NCBI GenBank assembly: GCA_031261015.1
Contig: JAISKG010000254.1
Location: forward strand, 1 to 5,996
Origin: Dysgonamonadaceae bacterium
GTDB lineage: Bacteria; Bacteroidota; Bacteroidia; Bacteroidales; Azobacteroidaceae
DNA length: 5,996 bases
Direction of reading: 5' to 3'
Position 1 is the stretch's first letter; every line of letters begins with the position of its first letter. Under the pieces are notes generated by a model. That model did no database searches. It saw nothing but the letters and a program-made list of their open reading frames with translations, and was not told the origin of the DNA. This document shows positions 1 through 5,547 of the stretch, piece after piece. Made by a program: the position numbers and the translations under genes.

Positions 1-624
1 CATTTCGGACGAATCGAATATGTCTATTACCTAATGGCTATCACTTGCGACATCGAAATGATGGAATCGCGCTTGCTGACGGAAAATAATCGTTATCATT
101 TCATGACTCGCCGCTTCGACCGCATTGGCAATCGCGAAAAACTTCATACACAAACACTTTGCGGACTGGCGCATTTCGATTTCAACAGTCCTGGCATGTA
201 TGCTTACGAGCAGTTGTTTCAAACCATGCGGGCGTTACGTTTGCCTTACTACGCTGCCGAGCAAGTTTTTCGCCGGATGACGTTTAATGTTGTTGCCCGC
301 AATCAAGACGATCACACCAAAAATTTCTCTTTCCTGATGAACAAAAACGGCGTTTGGCATTTAGCTCCCGCTTACGACATGACGTTTGCGTATAATCCGG
401 TCGGAAAATACACGTCGCTGCATCAAATGACGATCAACGGCAAACAGGAGGAAATTACCCGCGCCAATCTGCTGCATGTAGCTGAGGCAATGAATATTAA
501 GAAAGCAAATGAAATAATTAACGAAGTAGTGGCAGCGGTTTCGCAATGGGGACGCATCGCGAAGGAACAGGGAATTCCGGCTTCGCAAATTTCGATGATT
601 GGAAAAACGCATTTATTGTTATGA
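1..624 (+). CDS. hipA: HipA-family serine/threonine kinase (toxin), C-terminal part; 5' end outside window
   Basis: The frame is open from base 1, so the first ATG at 34 is internal and the real start lies upstream; 207 codons are visible. HipA kinases phosphorylate a Ser/Thr target (glutamyl-tRNA synthetase in the E. coli enzyme) and are normally held in check by a HipB antitoxin. The visible part is the C-terminal kinase lobe. Counting from the ATG at 34, HFMTRRFDR lies at residues 22-30. The catalytic-loop motif QDDHTKNFSF lies at 91-100, with the probable catalytic Asp at 92 and a metal-binding Asn at 97. APAYDMTFAYN, carrying the second metal Asp at 115, lies at 111-121. All key residues are present, so it looks like an active enzyme rather than a remnant. 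It stops at a TGA (622-624). No antitoxin gene is visible because the upstream side is cut off. The family call is firm; the substrate and whether it is a true toxin are not known. Confidence 0.9.
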   Translation, partial: HFGRIEYVYYLMAITCDIEMMESRLLTENNRYHFMTRRFDRIGNREKLHTQTLCGLAHFDFNSPGMYAYEQLFQTMRALRLPYYAAEQVFRRMTFNVVARNQDDHTKNFSFLMNKNGVWHLAPAYDMTFAYNPVGKYTSLHQMTINGKQEEITRANLLHVAEAMNIKKANEIINEVVAAVSQWGRIAKEQGIPASQISMIGKTHLLL

Positions 625-639
625 AAAATAAAATTTTTC
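623..639 (+). terminator. Weak AT-rich hairpin at the end of the hipA gene
   Basis: GAAAAAT (623-629), loop AAA, ATTTTTC (633-639) form a perfect 7-bp stem overlapping the stop codon of the HipA gene. The descending arm has a five-T run, but the stem has a single G-C pair and would be weak. It could be a minor terminator or chance in AT-rich DNA. Confidence 0.25.
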
Positions 640-646
640 CCTCACC

Positions 647-679
647 TTATTCAAAATCCCCACAAATACACTATCTTTG
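647..679 (+). promoter_or_regulatory. Candidate Bacteroidota promoter for the transporter operon
   Basis: TATCTTTG at 672-679 matches the Bacteroidota -7 consensus TAnnTTTG. The -33 element is poor: TTATT at 647-651 lies at about the right distance instead of TTG/TTTG. Transcription would begin near 686 and leave a leader of roughly 43 nt before the ATG at 729. No Shine-Dalgarno sequence is seen, which is normal for this phylum. Confidence 0.5.
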
Positions 680-728
680 CCCTGACAGTATTATTTCTCA
701 ATCTTTTTTAACTTTTTAATTGATCGTT

Positions 729-2318
729 ATGTTCAAAAATCATCCCAAAGGGCTTATTCCTGCTGCGCTCTCGAATATGGGCGAGCGTTTCGGCTACTAC
801 ATTATGAATGCCGTGCTGACACTGTTTTTGTGTTCAAAGTTTGGACTTGACCCCGCAACCGGCGCGTTGATTTATTCCTTCTTTTATGCAGGAATTTACA
901 TTTTGAGTCTGGCCGGCGGTTTTATTGCCGACAAACTGCAAAACTATAAGGGCACAATTATGGCGGGTTTAATCACCATGGCAGTCGGCTACGCTTTGCT
1001 GTCGATACCGATTATGTCTAACTCCGACAATTTCGTCATGCTACTTACTTTTACTTGCTTTGCGCTGCTGTTAATCGCATTCGGCAACGGCTTATTTAAG
1101 GGCAACTTACAGGCGATAGTCGGACAAATGTACGACAGCCCGCAATATGAAAAACACCGCGACGCAGGCTTTCAGATTTTTTATGTATTTATCAATATCG
1201 GCGGACTGATTGCGCCTTTCGTTGCGCCTCTGTTGCGCGGCTGGTGGCTCAAAGTGCATCATTTATCGTATAATGCGGATTTACCGGCGCTGTGTCACAA
1301 GTATTTGAAATTTGGAGAAAAAATGTACGACCCCACCGTATATGACAAAGTTTTGGCAAGCGACGGACTCACAAAAGCGCAAGAATTAGCAGCTAATGGG
1401 ATTCAACAATTTGAGAATCTGAATGGCTTGGCCGAAAAAGTCGGCGGTTCCGTTGCGGATTTGCCGGTATTTTGCAATCAATATCTGGACGTGTTCAATA
1501 CAGGTGTTCATTATTCATTTATTGCTTCCGTAGCAGCCATGTTGCTTTCGTTGGTGATTTTTATTTTCAGCAAAAAAATACTCCCCAATCCGAACAAAAA
1601 AGAAACCGTTACGATTGAATACACCGCAGAGGAAAAGGCGAAACTCGCTACTGAAATTCGTCAACGAATTGTAGCGTTGTTTGCTGTGCTTGGCGTGGTG
1701 GTATTTTTCTGGTTCAGTTTCCACCAAAACGGCGTTTCGTTGTCGTATTTTGCGCGTGATTTTGTGAATACAAATGCGGTTCCGCCTGAAGTTTGGCAGT
1801 GCATCAACCCGCTTTTGGTCGTGCTTTTAACTCCGCTTATTATGTGGATTTTCGGAGCAATGCGCAAAAAAGACAAAGAACCTTCCACTCCGATGAAGAT
1901 TGCGATTGGTATGGGAATTGCCGCTTTGGGTTATCTGTTCTTAACGATCGTTTCAAATATTATCGGTTTTCCGTCGTACAACGAATATTTGAAACTACCC
2001 GAAATTGCGCAAGTTGCATTGAAAACTACGCCGTGGGTATTAATTGGAATGTATTTTTTCCTGACTGTTGCAGAACTTTTCATTAGTCCGCTTGGATTGT
2101 CGTTTGTTTCAAAAATCGCACCTAAAAATATGCAGGGACTTTGTCAAGGCTTGTGGCTTTCGGCAACGGCAGTCGGCAATATTATGCTTTTCGTAGGCGG
2201 AATCATGTACGAAAGCATACCGCTTTGGGTTTGTTGGCTTGTGTTTGCAATCGTCTGCACAGTGTCAATGATCGTGATGTTATCAATGGTTAGATGGTTG
2301 GAAAGAGTCACCAAGTGA
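729..2318 (+). CDS. POT/PTR2-family peptide MFS transporter with a periplasmic insert
   Basis: This 529-residue inner-membrane MFS protein belongs to the proton-dependent oligopeptide transporter family, which imports di- and tripeptides. I chose ATG 729 over an in-frame TTG at 720 because MFKNHPKGLIP is the natural N-terminus and runs straight into helix 1. Family signatures are GERFGYY (18-24), the GNGLFKGN stretch (119-126), FYVFINIGG (151-159), the helix-7 FWFSFHQNG motif (327-335) and the helix-10 segment AELFISPLGLS (448-458) with Glu449. About 12 helices are expected. The spacing between helices 6 and 7 (about 281-312) looks too short for the extra HA/HB helix pair of many bacterial POTs. 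Two oddities stand out: the first Glu of ExxERFxYY is Asn16, and about 88 residues (171-258) are inserted between helices 5 and 6, on the predicted periplasmic side. The TGA overlaps the next start codon. Peptide substrate is the default; an altered coupling or substrate is possible. Confidence 0.92.
   Translation: MFKNHPKGLIPAALSNMGERFGYYIMNAVLTLFLCSKFGLDPATGALIYSFFYAGIYILSLAGGFIADKLQNYKGTIMAGLITMAVGYALLSIPIMSNSDNFVMLLTFTCFALLLIAFGNGLFKGNLQAIVGQMYDSPQYEKHRDAGFQIFYVFINIGGLIAPFVAPLLRGWWLKVHHLSYNADLPALCHKYLKFGEKMYDPTVYDKVLASDGLTKAQELAANGIQQFENLNGLAEKVGGSVADLPVFCNQYLDVFNTGVHYSFIASVAAMLLSLVIFIFSKKILPNPNKKETVTIEYTAEEKAKLATEIRQRIVALFAVLGVVVFFWFSFHQNGVSLSYFARDFVNTNAVPPEVWQCINPLLVVLLTPLIMWIFGAMRKKDKEPSTPMKIAIGMGIAALGYLFLTIVSNIIGFPSYNEYLKLPEIAQVALKTTPWVLIGMYFFLTVAELFISPLGLSFVSKIAPKNMQGLCQGLWLSATAVGNIMLFVGGIMYESIPLWVCWLVFAIVCTVSMIVMLSMVRWLERVTK
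1239..1502 (+). other. Periplasmic insert of the POT transporter with a duplicated ADLPxxCxxYL motif
   Basis: This covers residues 171-258, between predicted helices 5 and 6. Within it, ADLPALCHKYL (183-193, bases 1275-1307) and ADLPVFCNQYL (243-253, bases 1455-1487) match at 7 of 11 positions, 60 residues apart. The first 13 bases of the two copies differ at a single position. Each copy has one Cys (189 and 249), so a disulfide-linked pair of helical elements is conceivable. The role is unknown to me. Placement on the periplasmic side is inferred from the usual cytoplasmic N-terminus of this family. Confidence 0.6.
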
Positions 2319-3001
2319 TGAATCACCGTTTATTTTCCGAAAAAATGAAGGTAGCCGATTTGGTTTTGGCCAATTACCGGCTACTCTTCGTTTTTCCTTG
2401 CTTTGGCCTCGGTTTGGAACTGGGCGAAAGCACGGTGAAACAAATTTGTGAAAAGCGTGGAATTTCCACAACTTTATTTCTGTTAGTCTGTAACTTATAC
2501 ACTTTCGACGATTATTGTCCGGATACAAAAACGTTTTCGCAAATTCCGTTGGCCGACTTGATGAACTATTTGAAAAATGCGCACAAAGATTATCTCAACA
2601 ACCGGATGCCCAGCGTGATCGCCCGGATTTTGGATCTGGTCGATTGTAGCCACATCAAGCATGGCGAGATGCTGATGCGTTTTTGCGAAAAATACAAGCA
2701 GGAAGTCATAGCGCATTTCGCTTACGAAGAGGAAGTTGTGTTTCCTTATATTCAATCGCTGCTTGAAGGCGAAAAATCAAATACTTATAAAATCAAGGAG
2801 TACGAAAGCAATCACAGTAATATAGATGTTGCACTCAACGATCTGAAGAATATCATTATCAAATATTTACCTTCGGAATATACGATGGAAAAATGCCGTG
2901 ACGCATTGATTGATCTGTTTTTATTTGAATTTGATTTGAGTAAGCACGCCATTTTGGAAGATCAAATCCTGATTGCGCTGGTCGAACAAATTGAAAAATA
3001 A
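2318..3001 (+). CDS. RIC/YtfE/ScdA-like hemerythrin di-iron protein with degenerate ScdA-type N-domain
   Basis: This is a 227-residue cytosolic protein. I chose ATG 2318 over the in-frame ATG 2294 because it overlaps the transporter stop as TGATG, typical of translational coupling. Residues 10-60 resemble the DUF542/ScdA_N domain, and about 85-225 form a hemerythrin-like four-helix bundle. The likely iron ligands are His89, His133, Glu137, His166, His210 and Glu214. Their spacing (44, 4, 29, 44, 4) closely follows that of the E. coli YtfE/RIC ligands as I remember them. RIC proteins repair or supply iron-sulfur clusters after nitric oxide or oxidative damage. The double Cys normally found in the ScdA_N domain is absent; only Cys28, in FPCFG, lies near that place. 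The LuxR-type gene follows after 6 bp. Oxygen or NO sensing for the regulator, rather than iron donation, is a plausible alternative. The family call is strong, the exact role is inferred. Confidence 0.85.
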   Translation: MNHRLFSEKMKVADLVLANYRLLFVFPCFGLGLELGESTVKQICEKRGISTTLFLLVCNLYTFDDYCPDTKTFSQIPLADLMNYLKNAHKDYLNNRMPSVIARILDLVDCSHIKHGEMLMRFCEKYKQEVIAHFAYEEEVVFPYIQSLLEGEKSNTYKIKEYESNHSNIDVALNDLKNIIIKYLPSEYTMEKCRDALIDLFLFEFDLSKHAILEDQILIALVEQIEK

Positions 3002-3007
3002 CCGTTT

Positions 3008-3604
3008 ATGAGTCCTGCGCATAAAAACAAAATCGCTATCATAGAACCATCGCCTGTGATCCGGCAAGGAATGAAAACTTTGCTTGAGGAAAGTTCTGCA
3101 TTTGTCGTAACGGGAATTTATAACGACTTGCAATCTTTTCAAAAAGAAAACAAATCGTTTGATATTATTTTGATCAATCCGGCAATCATCAATTTTCACA
3201 AGCAATTCGCCGTTCGGGATTTGTTTTCCGATGATTCCGAAATTGTGATCGCCGCTATCCTTTACGGATATGTGGATCGCGAAACTTTGGCCGGTTTCGA
3301 CGGCGTATTGAACATTTACGACGACGGCATAAAAATGGGGAAAAAATTACAGCACATTGCCAGAACGATCGTCAAGCAAGATAGAAATGACAACATAGAT
3401 TTATCCGACCGGGAAAAAGAAATTCTCGTTTCCGTAGCCAAAGGATTAACGAATAAAGAAATTGCCGATAAGCATTTTATATCCATTCATACCGTTATTT
3501 CTCACCGGAAAAATATTGCCCGGAAAACCGGAATCAAAACTGTTTCGGGATTGACCATTTATGCGGTTTTCAATAACTTGGTTTCGCAGGACGATTTGCA
3601 ATAA
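3008..3604 (+). CDS. LuxR/GerE-family transcriptional regulator with a degenerate receiver-like N-domain
   Basis: This is a 198-residue DNA-binding protein. Residues 8-120 have a receiver-like layout: IAIIEPSPVIRQGM (9-22) occupies the first strand and helix, and DIILINPAI (52-60) the strand that normally ends in the phospho-acceptor Asp. Here that position is Asn57. The usual acidic pair after strand 1 is reduced to Glu13, and the conserved Thr/Ser and Lys switch residues are not evident. Residues 131-190 form a clear LuxR-type helix-turn-helix: LSDREKEIL (132-140), GLTNKEIA (146-153), then a recognition helix near ISIHTVISHRKNI (158-170). It probably works without phosphorylation, perhaps responding through the adjacent hemerythrin protein. 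The 6-bp gap indicates cotranscription with the upstream two genes. Targets are unknown; its own operon and the downstream porin are natural candidates. Confidence 0.87.
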   Translation: MSPAHKNKIAIIEPSPVIRQGMKTLLEESSAFVVTGIYNDLQSFQKENKSFDIILINPAIINFHKQFAVRDLFSDDSEIVIAAILYGYVDRETLAGFDGVLNIYDDGIKMGKKLQHIARTIVKQDRNDNIDLSDREKEILVSVAKGLTNKEIADKHFISIHTVISHRKNIARKTGIKTVSGLTIYAVFNNLVSQDDLQ

Positions 3605-3637
3605 AATCCCCATAAATAGCTAAAACATTTTCCCTGA

Positions 3638-3657
3638 AATCCTAAAAAGATGGGATT
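3638..3657. promoter_or_regulatory. Small inverted repeat overlapping the porin -33 region (possible operator)
   Basis: AATCC (3638-3642) and GGATT (3653-3657) form a 5-bp inverted repeat with a 10-bp spacer. A further upstream AATCCC (3605-3610) is complementary to GGGATT at 3652-3657. The right arm runs into the putative -33 TTG (3656-3658), where a repressor or activator could act. No T-run follows, so it is a poor terminator. The arms are short and chance is quite possible. Confidence 0.25.
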
Positions 3658-3686
3658 GTTATGCTTGGACAAAAAACGGAACTTTG
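3656..3686 (+). promoter_or_regulatory. Candidate Bacteroidota promoter for the porin gene
   Basis: TTG at 3656-3658, a 20-bp spacer and GAACTTTG at 3679-3686 fit the TTG...TAnnTTTG layout with the TTTG core intact and the TA replaced by GA. The start of transcription would be near 3693, about 18 nt before the ATG. This suggests the porin can be transcribed apart from the three-gene unit upstream. Confidence 0.45.
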
Positions 3687-3710
3687 TGCCGTTAAATTAA
3701 AAAAACGGAT

Positions 3711-4955
3711 ATGCTCAAAAAAATCGTTCTATCGCTTCTGCTAAGTTTCTTATTATCAAATTCATTTGCACAGTTAACATTCGGCGGTTACGGCGAGATT
3801 GCCTTGAGCCGGAATTTTTTCAGCGATAACATCAATCGCTATTCCCACGCCGAAGATTATAAAAACGCCCAAAGTCACGGGAGGTTCGATATTCCACATG
3901 TTGCGTTTGCCATCGGTTACAAGTTCAATTCCCAATGGAAGATGTATTCCGAAATCGAATTTGAACACGGTGGCACGGAATCGGCCGTCGAACTGGAAGC
4001 AGAAGAAGCCGGCGAATATGAAAACGAAATTGAAAGAGGCGGTGAAGTCGCATTAGAGCAATTTTGGATTGAGCGCACGTTTTCGTCCGCTTTCCACCTA
4101 CGCATGGGACACATCATTGTTCCCATCGGCTACACCAACAACAATCACTTGCCCAACGAGTTTTTCACCGTTTTCCGTCCCGAAGGGGAAAACACGATTC
4201 TGCCGTGTACGTGGCACGAAACCGGCGTCAGCGTTTGGGGAAAAATCGGAAAATGGAGGTATGAAGCACAATTGCTTCCGGGTTTGGATTCCGAACTGTT
4301 CAGCCGTCAAAATTGGATACAAGGCGGCTCGGCATCGCCCTACGAATTTAAAGTGGCTAATAAATACGCCGGCGTGTTACGAATTGATAATTATTCGGTT
4401 ACAGGATTACGCATGGGTGTGAGCGGCTATTTCGGATACAGTTTCAACAACAGCACCCAATCGTCCGCTGCCGAAAAATACAAAGGCGTGAATGGCGCGG
4501 TCGGCATCGCTTCGTTCGATTTTGAATACAAAGGACACAACGCGATCGCCCGCGGCTACTTCGATTACGGACATCTGGGTAATTCGGAAGAAATATCGAA
4601 GTACAATAAAAGTCTGACTAAAAACTCACCGTCGCCGCGCACCAATGTCGCTTCCGACGCCATCTGCACCGGCGTCGAAGCCGGTTACAATATTTTTTCG
4701 CAATTTACGCGCACAAAAAAAGAGAAATTATATCTATTCGGTCGTTATGAATATTACGACTCCATGTATAAAACTTCTGCCAATATTACCGACAACGAAT
4801 GGTGCGGAAGGCAACGAATCGTGGGCGGTGTGAATTATTATCCGCTCAAGGAAGTAGTGATCAAAGCAGAATATTCGGCAGGGCTACTGAAAAGCCAATA
4901 CAATAATGAGAACAGTATCTCTGTCGGAGTTGCTTATGCAGGGTTTTTTAAATGA
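3711..4955 (+). CDS. Outer-membrane beta-barrel protein, porin-like
   Basis: This is a 414-residue exported protein. Residues 1-20 form a signal peptide (two Lys at positions 3-4, a Leu/Ser-rich core, SFA then Gln21 at the likely cleavage site). The mature part is made of alternating hydrophobic/aromatic strands typical of an outer-membrane barrel, for example QLTFGGYGEIALS (21-33), HLRMGHIIVPIG (129-140) and YLFGRYEYYD (341-350). It ends SVGVAYAGFFK with aromatic residues at 412-413, as barrel proteins commonly do. A strongly acidic stretch (about 84-112, many Glu) probably forms an extracellular or constriction loop and could favour cations. The overall look resembles OprO/OprP-like porins, though I cannot assign a solute. 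It follows the LuxR gene by 106 bp and has its own promoter-like sequence, so control by that regulator is possible but unproven. The ATG at 3711 is the only start that gives a complete signal peptide. Confidence 0.82.
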   Translation: MLKKIVLSLLLSFLLSNSFAQLTFGGYGEIALSRNFFSDNINRYSHAEDYKNAQSHGRFDIPHVAFAIGYKFNSQWKMYSEIEFEHGGTESAVELEAEEAGEYENEIERGGEVALEQFWIERTFSSAFHLRMGHIIVPIGYTNNNHLPNEFFTVFRPEGENTILPCTWHETGVSVWGKIGKWRYEAQLLPGLDSELFSRQNWIQGGSASPYEFKVANKYAGVLRIDNYSVTGLRMGVSGYFGYSFNNSTQSSAAEKYKGVNGAVGIASFDFEYKGHNAIARGYFDYGHLGNSEEISKYNKSLTKNSPSPRTNVASDAICTGVEAGYNIFSQFTRTKKEKLYLFGRYEYYDSMYKTSANITDNEWCGRQRIVGGVNYYPLKEVVIKAEYSAGLLKSQYNNENSISVGVAYAGFFK

Positions 4956-4964
4956 AAGTTTATC

Positions 4965-5029
4965 CGGAAAGTTTACTCAAAATAATTTTCCGAGAAAAAT
5001 GTTTCTTTAGCCACTCGCAAGAGTCTTTT
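4965..5029 (+). terminator. Possible terminator region after the porin gene
   Basis: Three small stems lie just past the stop codon. CGGAAA (4965-4970) pairs with TTTCCG (4987-4992). AGAAA (4993-4997) pairs with TTTCT (5002-5006). ACTC-GCAA-GAGT (5013-5024) is a tetraloop hairpin followed by CTTTT (5025-5029). None is a strong GC-rich terminator; the last has the right order of stem then T-run. Confidence 0.3.
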
Positions 5030-5042
5030 AATGCGTTATTTA

Positions 5043-5052
5043 TCAAATTTGA
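5043..5052. promoter_or_regulatory. 10-bp perfect palindrome upstream of the 5083 promoter
   Basis: TCAAATTTGA is its own reverse complement and ends 30 bp before the putative -33 element. A dimeric regulator could bind here, but a 10-bp AT-rich palindrome may be chance. Confidence 0.2.
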
Positions 5053-5082
5053 ATGAAAATTCCAAACATCTCACGAATTTTT

Positions 5083-5114
5083 TTTGCAAGATCCAAATAT
5101 TCTCCCTACCTTTG
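5083..5114 (+). promoter_or_regulatory. Strong match to the Bacteroidota promoter consensus
   Basis: TTTG (5083-5086), a 20-bp spacer and TACCTTTG (5107-5114) fit the TTTG...TAnnTTTG consensus at every fixed base, the best match in the window. Transcription would start near 5121. It lies about 15 nt before a 48-codon ORF (5136) and about 427 nt before the secreted-protein gene (5548), for which it could supply a long structured leader. Confidence 0.65.
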
Positions 5115-5135
5115 TAACTTAATAGGCAAAAAATA

Positions 5136-5282
<147 letters not shown>

Positions 5283-5300
5283 CTCTTTTTTACGCCTTCC

Positions 5301-5320
5301 TGTACGCGCGCGTGCGCGCG
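5301..5320. repeat. Alternating purine/pyrimidine GC-rich tract (Z-DNA-prone)
   Basis: Twenty bases alternate pyrimidine and purine without a break, mostly CG steps (CGCGCGCG, TG, CGCGCG). Such tracts favour left-handed Z-DNA under negative supercoiling and can fold back on themselves. It lies 40 bp after the AG tract in otherwise AT-rich DNA. Confidence 0.8.
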
Positions 5321-5356
5321 AATATAAAAAATTCCTATCTAAACAACACAGGCTTA

Positions 5357-5374
5357 CTCCAAAATTATTTGGGG
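5357..5374. repeat. Hairpin CTCCAAA / TTTGGGG
   Basis: A 7-bp stem (5357-5363 with 5368-5374, one G-T pair) closes a 4-nt ATTA loop. It is the first of three hairpins in the 100 bp after the AG tract. Confidence 0.5.
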
Positions 5375-5390
5375 CAGGCCTTATTTGCGC

Positions 5391-5420
5391 ACCCCGCGCT
5401 ACGCTCCGCTTGCACGGGGT
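5391..5420. repeat. Inverted repeat ACCCCG ... CGGGGT
   Basis: ACCCCG (5391-5396) and CGGGGT (5415-5420) form a 6-bp GC-rich stem with an 18-nt loop that is itself GC-rich. With the hairpin at 5433 it looks like an intergenic palindromic unit of the kind repeated through some Bacteroidales genomes; the repeat status cannot be shown from one copy. Confidence 0.5.
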
Positions 5421-5432
5421 TACCTATATATT

Positions 5433-5449
5433 ATGCGCCTTCGGCGCAT
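5433..5449. repeat. Perfect hairpin ATGCGCC-TTC-GGCGCAT
   Basis: A 7-bp perfect stem with five G-C pairs and a 3-nt TTC loop, the most stable hairpin in the window. No T-run follows (TTACC), so it is more likely a palindromic repeat or a leader structure than a terminator. Confidence 0.75.
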
Positions 5450-5467
5450 TTACCTCATCCCCCATAT

Positions 5468-5509
5468 CCTTAAAGTCTTCAAAGACCTTAAGGCCTTTAA
5501 AGACTTAAA
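5468..5509 (+). repeat. 18-bp imperfect tandem repeat, about 2.3 units
   Basis: CCTTAAAGTCTTCAAAGA (5468-5485) is followed directly by CCTTAAGGCCTTTAAAGA (5486-5503), identical at 15 of 18 positions, and then by a partial CTTAAA. The unit is rich in small palindromes (CCTTAAGG, AAGGCCTT, TTTAAA, and GTCTT with AAGAC). It ends about 40 bp before the start of the secreted-protein gene and may vary in copy number. Confidence 0.75.
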
Positions 5510-5547
5510 AAAACCACTAACAATAAACAAACTTAAAACAAAGATTT

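Noticed and set aside
361..612. Minus-strand 83-aa ORF opposite the HipA gene
   Set aside because: It is antisense to the conserved kinase motifs and has no family features of its own.
720..728. TTG start for the transporter three codons before the ATG at 729
   Set aside because: The ATG gives the natural N-terminus leading straight to helix 1, and nothing supports a rare TTG start here.
2294..2317. Earlier in-frame ATG for the hemerythrin protein, inside the transporter gene
   Set aside because: The ATG at 2318 overlaps the transporter stop as TGATG, a standard coupling arrangement, and the eight extra residues do not resemble the family.
4069..4422. Plus-strand 117-aa ORF inside the porin gene
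   Set aside because: It is an out-of-frame shadow of a continuous barrel protein with a signal peptide.
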